Part shown: piece by piece, positions 34,958-44,419 of the stretch
Numbering within the stretch: position 1 is the first letter of the stretch
Layout of the letters: each line of letters starts with the position of its first letter
Source: a virus
Direction: 5' to 3' (one strand)
Length of the DNA stretch: 64,000 bases
Virus record (IMG/VR): IMGVR_UViG_3300043398_000272
Coordinates: 1 to 64,000 of that record
Made by a program: the position numbers and the translations under genes
The notes under the pieces: generated by a model
What the model saw: the letters and a program-made list of their open reading frames with translations, nothing else
The model's database searches: none
What the model was told of the DNA's origin: nothing

Positions 34958-35680
34958 TTAATCATTTAAAAAATTACTCAACTTGTCAGTCAATGATTCA
35001 CTAACAATATTCTTCTTTTCTTCAATATTTTCAGCGAAATGTCTAGCTTCTCCGTGGTTTTTAAATATCCACGCATCTGGTGTTGATGGCGCTGTAACAA
35101 TATCCCAACAAATCAATTCAAAGTCATCTTGTACGATTTGTTCACCATTACGACCTTCTTTTAATGAACCAACACCACGTGATGACACACCAATTTTAAT
35201 TCTGTGTCTAAGAAGGTTTGCGACTTCATCACCCTTTGTTGATACAATACCGTAATTGATAAAACCTGGCGACATTAAGATTTCCATCTTACCCATAAGC
35301 GTATTACCTTCCCACCATGTTTCAATAATGTTGTGAGAAATTCTATCACCAGCTATAATACTTGATTCTGGGTGGTCCAATTCACCTATTGCAGCTCTTT
35401 CTTTAATAGCTGTTTGATAAAGTTCGTTTTGTCTTTTTAAAAGTTGTTCAGAATAAACACGACCATTACGATTAAGGACACCATACTTTTGAAGGATAAC
35501 GTAAACAATAAGTGGCTCGGCCAACACCATTTTACCAGTGTCCAATTTTTTTATCTCATTGATGAATGGCTGGTTCCTTGGTTCATCAGGACTAATGTAC
35601 CCAGCATCGTGTTCGATAAGATAACCGAAACCTGTTTGGCCACGCTTAAGTACTTTTAAGTTGTTATAGTTTATATCCAT
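34958..35680 (-). CDS. prohead protease, gp21-like
   Basis: A 240-residue serine protease of the herpes/T4 prohead type. AAIGELDHPESSII (His near residue 102) and IKIGVSSRGVGSLKEG (nucleophile Ser, about 164-168) are the catalytic signatures. It would cleave scaffold, capsid and internal proteins after L/I-x-E sites. The C-terminus contains IVSESLTDKL, a possible self-processing region. Confidence 0.85.
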   Translation of the reverse strand: MDINYNNLKVLKRGQTGFGYLIEHDAGYISPDEPRNQPFINEIKKLDTGKMVLAEPLIVYVILQKYGVLNRNGRVYSEQLLKRQNELYQTAIKERAAIGELDHPESSIIAGDRISHNIIETWWEGNTLMGKMEILMSPGFINYGIVSTKGDEVANLLRHRIKIGVSSRGVGSLKEGRNGEQIVQDDFELICWDIVTAPSTPDAWIFKNHGEARHFAENIEEKKNIVSESLTDKLSNFLND

Positions 35681-35701
35681 AATTTGCTAGCTTGTATACA
35701 A

Positions 35702-35709
35702 ATAAATAT
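35702..35709 (-). promoter_or_regulatory. late-type promoter motif (sense ATATTTAT)
   Basis: ATATTTATT on the minus strand, 21 nt before the protease ATG. Confidence 0.55.
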
Positions 35710-35722
35710 ATGGATATAAAGA

Positions 35723-35752
35723 AAAAGCCCCAATCCAGTGATTGGGGCCTTT
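35723..35752 (-). terminator. rho-independent terminator
   Basis: GCCCCAATC-CAGT-GATTGGGGC flanked by A5 and CTTTC; ends the single-gene unit 35754-36238. Confidence 0.85.
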
Positions 35753-35753
35753 C

Positions 35754-36194
35754 TTATTTCTTTTTCTTGTTGAATGAAAAATATTCATTCTTCTTCAAAA
35801 CATCATCTATGATGTGTTCAATGAATGTCATCATAGTCTCTTTCATACTATCATCATTGACTGGTATCTCTATGGTTGAAAATAATGTTACTTCGCAATT
35901 CATAAAGCTTCTTTTTCCAAACCTAATCCCTGATTCTCTGATGTCTAAATCAACTATAGTTCTATCCTTTATAAAACAACAATACCCACTTGAATCAAAT
36001 GCGTATAATGATTGCTTAAGTTTTTTGTTGATGTTTCGTATAGCGCGATTATAGTTTATATCGCCATCATGTAGCGGTTCTAACCACGATGATATGTTTA
36101 TGTAAACAGCTTTAGGATTCTTATTATCCACACTGCCATAAACCACGTTAAACTCTTTAAAAGAGTTGGTCTTCATTTCTTTTCCTGTTTTCAT
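35754..36194 (-). CDS. hypothetical protein in an independent early-type unit
   Basis: A 146-residue protein with its own host-like promoter (36209-36238) and terminator (35723-35752), inserted between portal-side and protease genes of the late head module. The sequence is mixed alpha/beta with a central YNRAIRNINKKLKQSLYAF helix and SGYCCFIKDRTIVDLDI strands; the C-terminus is Lys-rich. No family recognised. The arrangement is that of a moron gene: expressed independently of the late program. Confidence 0.6.
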   Translation of the reverse strand: MKTGKEMKTNSFKEFNVVYGSVDNKNPKAVYINISSWLEPLHDGDINYNRAIRNINKKLKQSLYAFDSSGYCCFIKDRTIVDLDIRESGIRFGKRSFMNCEVTLFSTIEIPVNDDSMKETMMTFIEHIIDDVLKKNEYFSFNKKKK

Positions 36195-36208
36195 ATAACT
36201 GTTTTTTA

Positions 36209-36238
36209 CAAATATACGAATTTATAAGGAAAAGTCAA
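36209..36238 (-). promoter_or_regulatory. host-like promoter TTG-N19-TATATTTG
   Basis: On the minus strand TTG (36238-36236), 19 nt, TATATTTG (36216-36209), 14 nt before the ATG at 36194. Confidence 0.7.
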
Positions 36239-36247
36239 CCTGGTGTG

Positions 36248-36904
36248 TTAGAACTCTATTTCGTCAATAACATCAGCCTTTATTTTATTAACAACCAATT
36301 TTTTATTTATGTGGTCATTAGGTGAAAAAGCTTCAGTATCGTGTGTGGCAAATGATGAATATAGTATACAATCGTTGTCTTCACCATCATAATTTTTAAT
36401 TCTCTTAAGGAAGTAAATTGTTGAATAATTAACCCCCTCGGATATGTAGATATTTTTTAAGTCTGAATCTGGCTCCTTGTCAACATCAAAACGATATAAT
36501 CCCTTAATCTCAGCTTCTTTTAAAATTTGACGGTAATTATCGTCAAACTGGAAATCAACATATTTCCCAACAGCACCAAATGATAGTTTTACCTTATCAT
36601 TGTCAGCATGTTGTTCATAGATAGCCGTGGCGAATTTAAAATCTTCCTTGCCATTTTTTGCAACAAGAATCAAAAACCTATCAACTTTGGTTTTTGCAAA
36701 CAATTCTTCAATAGTGTCTTTTAAAATGTTAAACTTATTAAGGGTCAATGAAAACATCAATCCACTATCTTTTTCTTCTTTTTTTACTTTGTTCTCTTTG
36801 TTTTTTGCAAACTTTGATTTTACCCATTCTAATATTGATGGACCAATAATAGCGGTAAGTACAGCCACCAATATTGGGGATAATGCAACAAGAATTTCTT
36901 TCAT
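36248..36904 (-). CDS. membrane-anchored hypothetical protein
   Basis: A 218-residue protein. Residues 4-25 (ILVALSPILVAVLTAIIG) form one transmembrane segment at the N-terminus, followed by a Lys-rich stretch (about 30-47), so the bulk is probably cytoplasmic. The soluble part is mixed alpha/beta (VDRFLILVAKNGKEDFKFATAIY, and DCILYSSFATHD) and faintly resembles a GAF-like sensor domain, which I cannot confirm. It lies next to head genes but no late-type motif precedes it closely. Confidence 0.5.
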   Translation of the reverse strand: MKEILVALSPILVAVLTAIIGPSILEWVKSKFAKNKENKVKKEEKDSGLMFSLTLNKFNILKDTIEELFAKTKVDRFLILVAKNGKEDFKFATAIYEQHADNDKVKLSFGAVGKYVDFQFDDNYRQILKEAEIKGLYRFDVDKEPDSDLKNIYISEGVNYSTIYFLKRIKNYDGEDNDCILYSSFATHDTEAFSPNDHINKKLVVNKIKADVIDEIEF

Positions 36905-36998
36905 TTTCAGTAACAGTTTTTATAGTCAAATAATGATTGGTTGTCCAATCTAATCTTTTTGGTTAGCACCAACACTAACCATAAAACACCAACTTTAA

Positions 36999-37778
36999 TT
37001 ATTTCAAGTTGTCCCTCAACTCAACCAATTTTGATAAATTCTTAACAAAATCTTCGTTGATTTCCTTCTTGTCATTTAAAAGTTTTTCTTTAACTCTAAG
37101 TAACTTGTCCTTCAATTCTAAGTCACTAGTGTTTAGTTGTTCATTTATTAAACCCAAACACTCACTTAATACCATATTATACGCTTCAGCTTTCTCAACA
37201 TCTGTAGATTCAATAACTACCGAAATCATTTTTCTTTCTGATTCGTCTAATGTTGAATACCTTTCGTTGAATTTATCAATAAGGATTCTTGAAACCAAAC
37301 TAGGTGGTAAATCTATTGATTCACTAACAACCTTAGGTTTGTTGTTAATGATGTAGTTTACCACGTTACTAGTAGCTTCAACAATTTTGTCAACTGTTAG
37401 AGGATGCTTAGCTGTAAAAATCAATGTTGTTATATTTTCATACAATTCATTGGTTTCTGGATTTTCTTCAAATAAAATATCTTTGGCTAATTTGGCATTC
37501 GCCTCCAATATTTCATTTTTATCGAACTTATTAAAAAGTTCGATATTTTCTTTTACAAACATTCTTGCTTTCTCAACATCTGACTCAACCTTATTCTCAA
37601 TATTTGTGTAAACCAAAAACTGAGTTTTTAGAATTTCATTTTCTTTTATAGACTTAACGTACTTCTTAAATAACCCTTTATTTGCGTCATTTTTTGAAGT
37701 AATAGCCTCTGACAGCAAATTATTATAAGCTGTTTTAATGATTCCAAAATTTTTTGATATGTTTGTGATATCTGCCAT
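36999..37778 (-). CDS. putative head/core protein
   Basis: A 259-residue, almost fully helical, charged protein directly downstream of a late-type motif and between the portal and protease genes, where T4 has small core proteins (gp67/gp68). It contains NNLLSEAITSK near residue 20, a possible L-x-E processing site (L-S-E/A), and a long C-terminal helical segment rich in Lys/Glu/Leu. Role as an internal core or scaffold-associated protein is inferred from position only. Confidence 0.5.
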   Translation of the reverse strand: MADITNISKNFGIIKTAYNNLLSEAITSKNDANKGLFKKYVKSIKENEILKTQFLVYTNIENKVESDVEKARMFVKENIELFNKFDKNEILEANAKLAKDILFEENPETNELYENITTLIFTAKHPLTVDKIVEATSNVVNYIINNKPKVVSESIDLPPSLVSRILIDKFNERYSTLDESERKMISVVIESTDVEKAEAYNMVLSECLGLINEQLNTSDLELKDKLLRVKEKLLNDKKEINEDFVKNLSKLVELRDNLK

Positions 37779-37792
37779 TGTTCAATTTAATA

Positions 37793-37800
37793 ATAAATAT
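37793..37800 (-). promoter_or_regulatory. late-type promoter motif (sense ATATTTAT)
   Basis: ATATTTATTA on the minus strand, 14 nt before the ATG at 37778. Confidence 0.6.
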
Positions 37801-37820
37801 GAATAATATCTTAAAAAGCC

Positions 37821-39869
37821 TTATTCACCTAACATTTTATTGATACCGTTAATCATATCATTGACATCATTATTGATTTTCATACTTTTATCGTAAATCT
37901 TTACCTTTTCAACAGTTGGTTTCCCATCTGGCTTAATTGATTCAATCAAAACATCAACAAATCTGCCTTTGTATTTTTTAGCTCTATTTTTTAGTTTTTC
38001 GTTTAGGGCTAATTTTTGCTCTTTCAATAATTTATCAGTTTTTCTAATTGATTCGGCTAAATTTTCAGTGTCCGCTAATTCTTGGTCTTCTGCGCCAGCT
38101 TCAGCTTCTGCACCACCTTCCAAGTCATCAGCAGCGCCAGTTTCACCACCAGCTTCTGTTGAAGCTTCGTCTTCACCTTCTTCACCAAAATTTAAGTCTT
38201 CACCACCTACGCCACCGCCGCCAAATGAACCACCTAGTCCACCGCCGCCTCCAGCGCCACCTTCACCTTCTTCACCACCAGCAGGGTTACCACCACCGTT
38301 GATTGCCGCATTCATATCACCATAAATCCTATCTACAACATCAAATACACCTGTATGTTTAATAACACCTTCAGTTCTAGCAAGCTCAGCAGCAGCTGCT
38401 TTTTCCATACGTTGCTCAAGTAAATCTTGTTTAATTTCATCATCAGACATACCCAAAATTTCTCGTTTTGCTTTGGTCATTGACATCGCAGCAAAACCAT
38501 TACCAGCATCAGAAACAGCGTCTTTGAATAGTGTAACCTTATTTTGCAAGTGCTCAATCTTAAGCATTTCGGCTTGAGTTGATGGGTTATTAAGAGTAAG
38601 TGTGAAGTTATCAAAATCCTCTTCAAACCCTAACAAGAATAAATGTATGATTGCAATTTTATTTAGTTCTTGCAAAATTGCTTGTTGGATACGGTTGATT
38701 GTTCTTGAAAAACGAATATCTTGAAGCGCTAAATTTTTACCTTCACCATTGGTTTCATCAAAACCTAAGAATGGTTTAGGTACCCTAAGAGCGGTAAACA
38801 AGTTGCTTCTTAGATATTCGATATCGGCTATTTGGTCAAGGTTTTGAGCACCTGGTAAAGTATCAATAGGGTTTGGTGCATCTTCAGTACGAACAGGTAT
38901 GAAATAGTCTTGGTCATTCGCCAATTGGTTTAACCTCAAATCCATTTGACCAGTTTGAGGGTCAATTACTGGTATACGCTTAAATCTATCAGCAATAGCA
39001 TCAACATATGCTGGTACATCAGCATCGTCAATGTTACCAACGTAGATTTTATAGACACGTCTTTCTGGAGCTCTAGTTACACGATAAACAAGCATTGAGT
39101 CTTCAGCTAATATAAGTTGCTTCCAAATACGTCTTGATTTTTCAAGAATTGAAGTACCATATGGTAATCTTCTGTCATCACCCATTAATCTAAAATGGGC
39201 AATTTGCCATGAATTAAATTCAACGTTATGACCTCTCCAAACAAATCTTGTTTTATCAACATCATTTGTGCTTGTATTATTAATCATATCCACAAGAGAA
39301 CCCTCAACACGGTCCATTTCATAGTTTGGCATTTGTTTAGCGCCTAGAATACCGTGGGTATCATCTATATTTAAGAATACAAAATTATCACCGTATTTAC
39401 ATGTATTCCTAGTCCAAACAGGAAGCGATACGTGAGCATCTAATCTGTTATAGAAAAGGTCCTCAAGGATACCTTTAACTCTTTTGCTATCTGAATAAAT
39501 GTTTAGAATCTTACCTTTTTCGTTTATTGTGGTTGATTCTTCAGCCATAATATCTAAAGCTGCGGCAATCGTTGGATAAAATTCCATCGCCTCAAAATCA
39601 GCGTATGAACTGATACGACTTGTTTCATAGTTGATGGATTGTTGAAACAACCCATTTTCAACTTTTCTCCACACATTACCCAACAATTTATTTTGATGGG
39701 CTTGTTTTAAAGCCATTTCGTATTCGGCTTTGTTTTGGGTTTTTAACAAAACATCATTACCTAGGTTGTACCTACTTGTTTGTTTTGTTGCTGGTTGATT
39801 ACGTTTTGCGTTATCAGGTGATAAAGCCAAACCTAATCGTTGGAAAACTGTTAGTTTATTATTTGCCAT
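37821..39869 (-). CDS. portal protein, gp20-like
   Basis: A 682-residue portal vertex protein. EFYPTIAAALDIMAEESTT, FVWRGHNVEFNSWQIAHFRLMGDDRRLPYGTSIL and LAEDSMLVYRVTRAPERRVYKIYVGNI are strongly typical of T4 gp20, forming the stem and crown. After about residue 500 the protein has a Gly/Glu/Asp-rich low-complexity tail (GGGG and GGE repeats, about 515-600) and a basic end, which T4 gp20 lacks. It forms the dodecameric DNA channel and docks the terminase. Confidence 0.9.
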   Translation of the reverse strand: MANNKLTVFQRLGLALSPDNAKRNQPATKQTSRYNLGNDVLLKTQNKAEYEMALKQAHQNKLLGNVWRKVENGLFQQSINYETSRISSYADFEAMEFYPTIAAALDIMAEESTTINEKGKILNIYSDSKRVKGILEDLFYNRLDAHVSLPVWTRNTCKYGDNFVFLNIDDTHGILGAKQMPNYEMDRVEGSLVDMINNTSTNDVDKTRFVWRGHNVEFNSWQIAHFRLMGDDRRLPYGTSILEKSRRIWKQLILAEDSMLVYRVTRAPERRVYKIYVGNIDDADVPAYVDAIADRFKRIPVIDPQTGQMDLRLNQLANDQDYFIPVRTEDAPNPIDTLPGAQNLDQIADIEYLRSNLFTALRVPKPFLGFDETNGEGKNLALQDIRFSRTINRIQQAILQELNKIAIIHLFLLGFEEDFDNFTLTLNNPSTQAEMLKIEHLQNKVTLFKDAVSDAGNGFAAMSMTKAKREILGMSDDEIKQDLLEQRMEKAAAAELARTEGVIKHTGVFDVVDRIYGDMNAAINGGGNPAGGEEGEGGAGGGGGLGGSFGGGGVGGEDLNFGEEGEDEASTEAGGETGAADDLEGGAEAEAGAEDQELADTENLAESIRKTDKLLKEQKLALNEKLKNRAKKYKGRFVDVLIESIKPDGKPTVEKVKIYDKSMKINNDVNDMINGINKMLGE

Positions 39870-39913
39870 AAGTTTTTTTAGTTAATATAATACGTTATTT
39901 GACAAAATAAAGA

Positions 39914-40171
39914 TTAAACAACGTAATCACACGCCATGTAAGCGCTTCTTTCTTGTTGATAATCGACAATCAATATATCGTAAGTGTACGTAGTAACCCA
40001 GTCTTGCCCTTGGGTACCAGCAATAGCTGTACAACCATAGATTGGCATTCTAGCTGCGTTACCGCTTATTTTCACCTTTTTTTGATTACATGGTGGTGTC
40101 CATCTATATAAATCTGGCGTGTATTGTTTCATGACAAATACACGGCGGCAGGGTCTAGGTTTTAACATCAT
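39914..40171 (-). CDS. hypothetical protein between terminase and portal
   Basis: An 85-residue protein starting 8 nt after the terminase stop; starts at 40171, 40168 or 40132 are possible. It is Cys-rich (C8, C29, C47 and a C-terminal Cys) with PCNQKKVKISGNAARMPIYG and TYTYDILIVDYQQ strands. Probably a small head or connector-associated protein by position. No family recognised. Confidence 0.5.
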   Translation of the reverse strand: MMLKPRPCRRVFVMKQYTPDLYRWTPPCNQKKVKISGNAARMPIYGCTAIAGTQGQDWVTTYTYDILIVDYQQERSAYMACDYVV

Positions 40172-40179
40172 ATCTTTAA

Positions 40180-41985
40180 TTATTTCATTCCGCTAAATAA
40201 CCACATATATTGCCCAGTTGGGTCTTGCATATTTTTTGACACAATTGGGTTAAATTTAGGTCTAGGGGTTGCTTGTTTATGTCTATTTGCGTTGCTCACA
40301 AAACCAGTTCTTTTAAGGTCCTCGTCTTGAGCTTGTTTTGTTTCAGAAGCTCCATTCAACCAAGCACTAAGCATAGCTTTGCTTTGCTTCTCTAAACGTT
40401 CAAGGTTTTTAAATGAGTGCTCTAAAACCCAAAGAGCCATGGCCAATGCCATGATTAAGTCATCGTGGAAACCATCTTGGTGGTCTGGACGACCATTTTT
40501 ATAGATAAATGTTTCCATCTCAGTTAAGGTTCTTTCAGAACGAATCTTTATTTCACCAGTTCTAACCTTTAATTCAAGATTTGCTATCATTGGAAGACGA
40601 ACTGAGTTAGCGTGAAAACCTGGTGTTTTTGCGGCTTTACTAAAGCTCACCAATTCTCTTTGCTTATGTGATAATATCTTACCATCAGTAGTATCATAGT
40701 GTAATCTTTTATAGTTGAATTCAAGTAGTTTTAAGACAGTAGACACCCCCAAACCACCAGTTACGTCAACAACTGTATAGGCTTTATACATTTCACCATA
40801 TTCTTCAACCAATTGAGCTAATAAGTCTGGTGGTGTTTTACCTTGATACTCCAATACTTGTTCCATGGTTGTAAAATCAACAACAATAATTGTTGAGGTA
40901 TCTTCACCGTCACCTCTAGCTACGTCAACACCCATAACATATTGGTGACCCTCTTGAGGTAACTCCCAAATCCATGTAGATGACGTTTCACCCATCTTAA
41001 TAACCGTGATTGGTTCTTTTACGTTGTATTTTCTTTGGTTAGCGATATCTTTCTCATCAATAACGTTACCACCAGAACCAATAAATGATACATCAAGCTC
41101 TTGCGCAATCATTCTAGCGTCATTGTTCATACCTAAACACATTTCTTCATACCATGAAGATGTTGGTTTCCAATCATCGGCTAATCTTCTTTCATAAGAG
41201 TCGAATGTAAATTCAATTTCTGGTTCAGAAATATCGCCTTTAATCCATCTAAGGTCTTTATTATACCTTAAATCCTCATACCAACGCATTTCAATAATGT
41301 TAAAGTTGTTTTCTTTGGCCTTTGCTTGTTTGTATGTTTTATAATAAAGCGCATCGTGACCCCTAGGTGTTGAGATAAGCATTGCTTTACCACCAGTACC
41401 TAACGCAGTTAAAGCCGCACCAAATACTTCATCACCGTTATCAATGAACGCCGCTTCGTCCATAATCAAATATGTTGGTGTGAAACCACGTAAAGCGTCT
41501 TTAGATGTAGCAACCGCTTTTACACGACTACCGTTAGGTAATTTGATTTCTTTTTTAGAATCAGTAACAAATATTGATTTCTCTTCTTTTTTCTCAGTTC
41601 CGTAATATTCAGAACCCCAGAACCATCTTGGTAATTGTGACAAAAAATCTTTAATCTTAGCCAAGAATTCAAAAGCCAATTCTTGTTTGTTAGCGATAAT
41701 CAATACCGCTTCTGGGTTATCTCGGTCAGCTGTAGCGACCTTAATAGCCATATACGCAGCCGTTGTTGTTGATACACCAGCTTGTCTTGGTTTTGTCACT
41801 AAATTAAACCTATGTTTTTCGTAAGCATAGATGATTTCCTTCTGACGAGGAAAAAGTTTAAAGTTAACAAACCCTTCTTGAGTTTTATCAAATGTTTCTA
41901 AAAATGTTTCAATTGCATAGATTGGTGATTGTAAACATTTGGTAAATTCTTTTAATATTTCTAGCCTTGATAATGGAGCTGTCAT
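40180..41985 (-). CDS. terminase large subunit, gp17-like
   Basis: DNA packaging motor and headful nuclease, 601 residues. The ATG at 41985 (MTAPLSRLEIL) is selected because the late-type motif lies 14 nt upstream of it; the upstream ATG at 42021 would put the motif inside the gene. Walker A-like VTKPRQAGVSTTTAAYMA, Walker B YLIMDEAAFIDN, motif III LISTPRG, and nuclease acids in GVDVARGDGEDTSTI and HDDLIMALAMAL are present. It binds the portal and cuts concatemeric DNA. Confidence 0.95.
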   Translation of the reverse strand: MTAPLSRLEILKEFTKCLQSPIYAIETFLETFDKTQEGFVNFKLFPRQKEIIYAYEKHRFNLVTKPRQAGVSTTTAAYMAIKVATADRDNPEAVLIIANKQELAFEFLAKIKDFLSQLPRWFWGSEYYGTEKKEEKSIFVTDSKKEIKLPNGSRVKAVATSKDALRGFTPTYLIMDEAAFIDNGDEVFGAALTALGTGGKAMLISTPRGHDALYYKTYKQAKAKENNFNIIEMRWYEDLRYNKDLRWIKGDISEPEIEFTFDSYERRLADDWKPTSSWYEEMCLGMNNDARMIAQELDVSFIGSGGNVIDEKDIANQRKYNVKEPITVIKMGETSSTWIWELPQEGHQYVMGVDVARGDGEDTSTIIVVDFTTMEQVLEYQGKTPPDLLAQLVEEYGEMYKAYTVVDVTGGLGVSTVLKLLEFNYKRLHYDTTDGKILSHKQRELVSFSKAAKTPGFHANSVRLPMIANLELKVRTGEIKIRSERTLTEMETFIYKNGRPDHQDGFHDDLIMALAMALWVLEHSFKNLERLEKQSKAMLSAWLNGASETKQAQDEDLKRTGFVSNANRHKQATPRPKFNPIVSKNMQDPTGQYMWLFSGMK

Positions 41986-41999
41986 AATAATTGTTTTAT

Positions 42000-42008
42000 T
42001 ATAAATAT
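42000..42008 (-). promoter_or_regulatory. late-type promoter motif (sense ATATTTATA)
   Basis: Exact motif, 14 nt before the terminase ATG at 41985. Confidence 0.65.
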
Positions 42009-42038
42009 GCCATAAACGCATAAAAAGCCCATTATCAA

Positions 42039-42069
42039 ATGATTGAGGCCCTTATCGGGCCTCAATCAT
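42039..42069 (-). terminator. strong hairpin, probable terminator
   Basis: ATGATTGAGGCCC-TTATC-GGGCCTCAATCAT, a 13-bp perfect stem with a 5-nt loop, between the gene ending at 42091 and the terminase promoter. The downstream T tract is weak, so it could also be a processing site. Confidence 0.65.
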
Positions 42070-42090
42070 GTCTAATAAAAATATCAATTT

Positions 42091-43395
42091 TTAGAATAAA
42101 TCTTCAAAATTATATCCGTCAATATCATTATCATTTTGAGTGTTATTATCACCACCCAAAAGTTCGTTTATATCAAATGTGTCATCGCTAATTGATTGCT
42201 CCATTTCTTGGTTTTTGGTACCAATTTCCTCGATTGCTTCATTAAATTCATCTTCAGCCAAACCTTGTTTAACTTCTTTAACGATACCATTGATTATCTT
42301 TTTACCTTCTTTGGTACCAGCCATAATTTCTCTCATTTTCATGTTGAATTCACGTACTGGTAATTTAACCAATTCAGTGTAAATATGATGCTTTAAATTA
42401 AAGTCATCTGGTTCAATCATAGTGGTAAATTGTTCCCAGATAGCTGGACCTATTCTCATATCCCACGGTTCCGCTGCCAAAAAATCGGCTTTATTTATCA
42501 CATATTCACCTATTCTTTTTTGTTTAGGTAATCCGTGACCAGAAATCAATTCCATAACACCTTTAACCAATTCATGTATAAGAACTGGAAATACCATAGC
42601 CTGTGCATATATGACAGCTTTAGGATTGGTTGCTGTTGGGAATTGAACCTTAACAACACCACCATTAACACCTTCTTCCATTTCTGGTATGACATAGTAC
42701 ATGTAGTCAGCAGCTGACATCATCTTAGCGTATTTATTTGGTAACCTTGGGTCCAATTCGGTCAATTCTTCATCAACCATGTGGAACATATGGTTTGTTT
42801 TTTTAGCGGCACCTTGAATCATTGCGTTTATAAATCTACGCTTATATACCTCTTCATTTGCATTAACAATTTCATCGTGGTTTTTAAAACTAGCTTCTGT
42901 AGCCATTGGTTTAGGGTTCTTTTTGGTACCTTCCATATTAACCTTATCAACCAATTCACAGTGTATCTCAACAACATCTTTATCCATATCGTATTCTTCA
43001 CGAATCATTTGCTCAGCAAGTTTTTCAAGCTTTTTTCTATGTTTAGCTTCCAAACTCATTGCATCGGTTACAAGTGGCATCATTTCCCTTAAAAGCGATT
43101 CATTGCTGATAGAATCAACATCAAAAGCTCTTTTGTATCTTTTAGCAACTTCTGAGAAACGTCTCCCCAAAATCTTTTGTTCAAACGTTGCTTCATCATC
43201 ATCTGGGAAAATAGGGTGTTTACCCAAAGAATGTTTTCTTTCAGCAAGTTCTTGCTCAAGCCTTGGTGACATTCGTTCAGTCATACCTTCAGGGTACACC
43301 ACACTCTCATTCAAAGTTTTTGAATTTTCTTGTTTTATCGTTTTTTTAGCCGCTTCTCTTAATGCAATTTCGGCCATTCTTTTAAAATCACTCAT
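42091..43395 (-). CDS. putative virion structural protein
   Basis: A 434-residue mostly helical protein. The N-terminus (MSDFKRMAEIALREAAKKTIK) is an amphipathic basic helix, then SKTLNESVVYPEGM provides an L-N-E/S site that the prohead protease might cut. Later PVLIHELVKGVMELISGHGLP is a hydrophobic helix with His and Glu but without the second His of a zincin, so enzymatic activity is unlikely. The C-terminus is acidic (ending in NFEDLF). Overlaps its upstream neighbour by 8 nt in the late block. Confidence 0.5.
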   Translation of the reverse strand: MSDFKRMAEIALREAAKKTIKQENSKTLNESVVYPEGMTERMSPRLEQELAERKHSLGKHPIFPDDDEATFEQKILGRRFSEVAKRYKRAFDVDSISNESLLREMMPLVTDAMSLEAKHRKKLEKLAEQMIREEYDMDKDVVEIHCELVDKVNMEGTKKNPKPMATEASFKNHDEIVNANEEVYKRRFINAMIQGAAKKTNHMFHMVDEELTELDPRLPNKYAKMMSAADYMYYVIPEMEEGVNGGVVKVQFPTATNPKAVIYAQAMVFPVLIHELVKGVMELISGHGLPKQKRIGEYVINKADFLAAEPWDMRIGPAIWEQFTTMIEPDDFNLKHHIYTELVKLPVREFNMKMREIMAGTKEGKKIINGIVKEVKQGLAEDEFNEAIEEIGTKNQEMEQSISDDTFDINELLGGDNNTQNDNDIDGYNFEDLF

Positions 43396-44419
43396 TGTTT
43401 AAATCTTTTACTTTAACCACTTTAATTACCTTGCTTTCCGCTATAGGTGATGCAGGGGTTGAAATAGGGGTCTCTTGCGCAACATTTCCATAAGTCTTAA
43501 CAATTGACGCTATTCTAGTTTCTGGTACATTCAATATTTTAGCCATTGTCTGTAAAAACGCTCCCTTTTCAATATCTGTGTTTAATTTTGAAAAGTAGTT
43601 ACCAAACATTTTTGATATTCTACTAACCAAAATTTCCATGTCTTTTTTTAATTTATCAACGTTGGTTCCGTCAGCTGTTATCTCATCCAAGCTTATTGCT
43701 TCGCGAATTGTTTCACCAGCTCTTAAAGCCATAAGTTGTTTTCTGTTCATCAAACGTTGATTATCCTCTAATTTGGTCCCAGACTTCAACATCTCTACGG
43801 TATTTTTAAAACTAGCAACGACTTTACCTGTTGTTGTATCAACAAAAAATATTTTAGCATCACCAACATCTGCCAAATTTATGTAGTCTTCCCACTCTTT
43901 TTGGTCATTGTATGCTAATTCTTCCCCTGAATAATTGAAATCTTCTTCAGTTGGTACTGGTTGTATGTTCGCACCCATCATACCCATGGTTTCCTTCATT
44001 GGACCAGCAATATTGGTTTCAAAATGGTCAAGACTATGAATTACATTATCACCAGCTTCATTTAGTTCATCCATACACATAACACCCAATACGATTTGTC
44101 GATTGTTGTCATAACCTCTTACCATTTGATAATTCTTATCAGCAATAGTGAAAGGTTTTGAAACTTCACCAGTATTCATATCTTTAACCTTAGATAAATA
44201 GTTTATCACAGATTGTGGTTGTATTTCAGTACTCTCCATCTGTGTCGCCATAGATGTATAAGTTGAAGTAGACGTAGGGTATGATGTAGAAGTTGAAGAT
44301 GTTGGTGTTGGTTTATCACCAGTTATTGTAACATCTTTCTTCTCATCTGGACTCAACTTACCTTTTATTTTACTGTAAGTTGTCATGTCTGTTCTTAGTT
44401 CGTTTAGATTATTCTCCAT
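43388..44419 (-). CDS. hypothetical virion-associated protein
   Basis: A 343-residue protein with an N-terminal Ser/Thr/Pro-rich segment (about residues 38-62), a beta-containing middle (YQMVRGYDNNRQIVLGVMCM, DAKIFFVDTTTGKVVASF) and a helical C-terminus with AGETIREAISLDE. Overlapping starts and stops on both sides (8 and 11 nt) tie it to the late structural operon. No family recognised. Confidence 0.5.
   Translation of the reverse strand: MENNLNELRTDMTTYSKIKGKLSPDEKKDVTITGDKPTPTSSTSTSYPTSTSTYTSMATQMESTEIQPQSVINYLSKVKDMNTGEVSKPFTIADKNYQMVRGYDNNRQIVLGVMCMDELNEAGDNVIHSLDHFETNIAGPMKETMGMMGANIQPVPTEEDFNYSGEELAYNDQKEWEDYINLADVGDAKIFFVDTTTGKVVASFKNTVEMLKSGTKLEDNQRLMNRKQLMALRAGETIREAISLDEITADGTNVDKLKKDMEILVSRISKMFGNYFSKLNTDIEKGAFLQTMAKILNVPETRIASIVKTYGNVAQETPISTPASPIAESKVIKVVKVKDLNNE

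Noticed and set aside
36905-36998. Inverted repeats GATTGG/CCAATC and TGGTTAG/CTAACCA as a terminator
   Set aside because: Stems are only 6-7 bp and no T tract follows on the minus strand; the gap shows nothing else convincing.
37969-38325. Long plus-strand frames rich in Pro and Ser opposite the portal gene
   Set aside because: They are the complement of the Gly/Glu-rich low-complexity tail of the portal protein; composition alone explains them, and no start context supports them. Similar shadows occur opposite the scaffold gene near 33882-34295 and the 44804-46369 gene.
42781-42900. HELVKG in the 42091-43395 protein as a zinc protease site
   Set aside because: The second His of HExxH is absent (HELVK), and the segment is a hydrophobic helix. 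The true HExxH in the window is in the 56090 gene.
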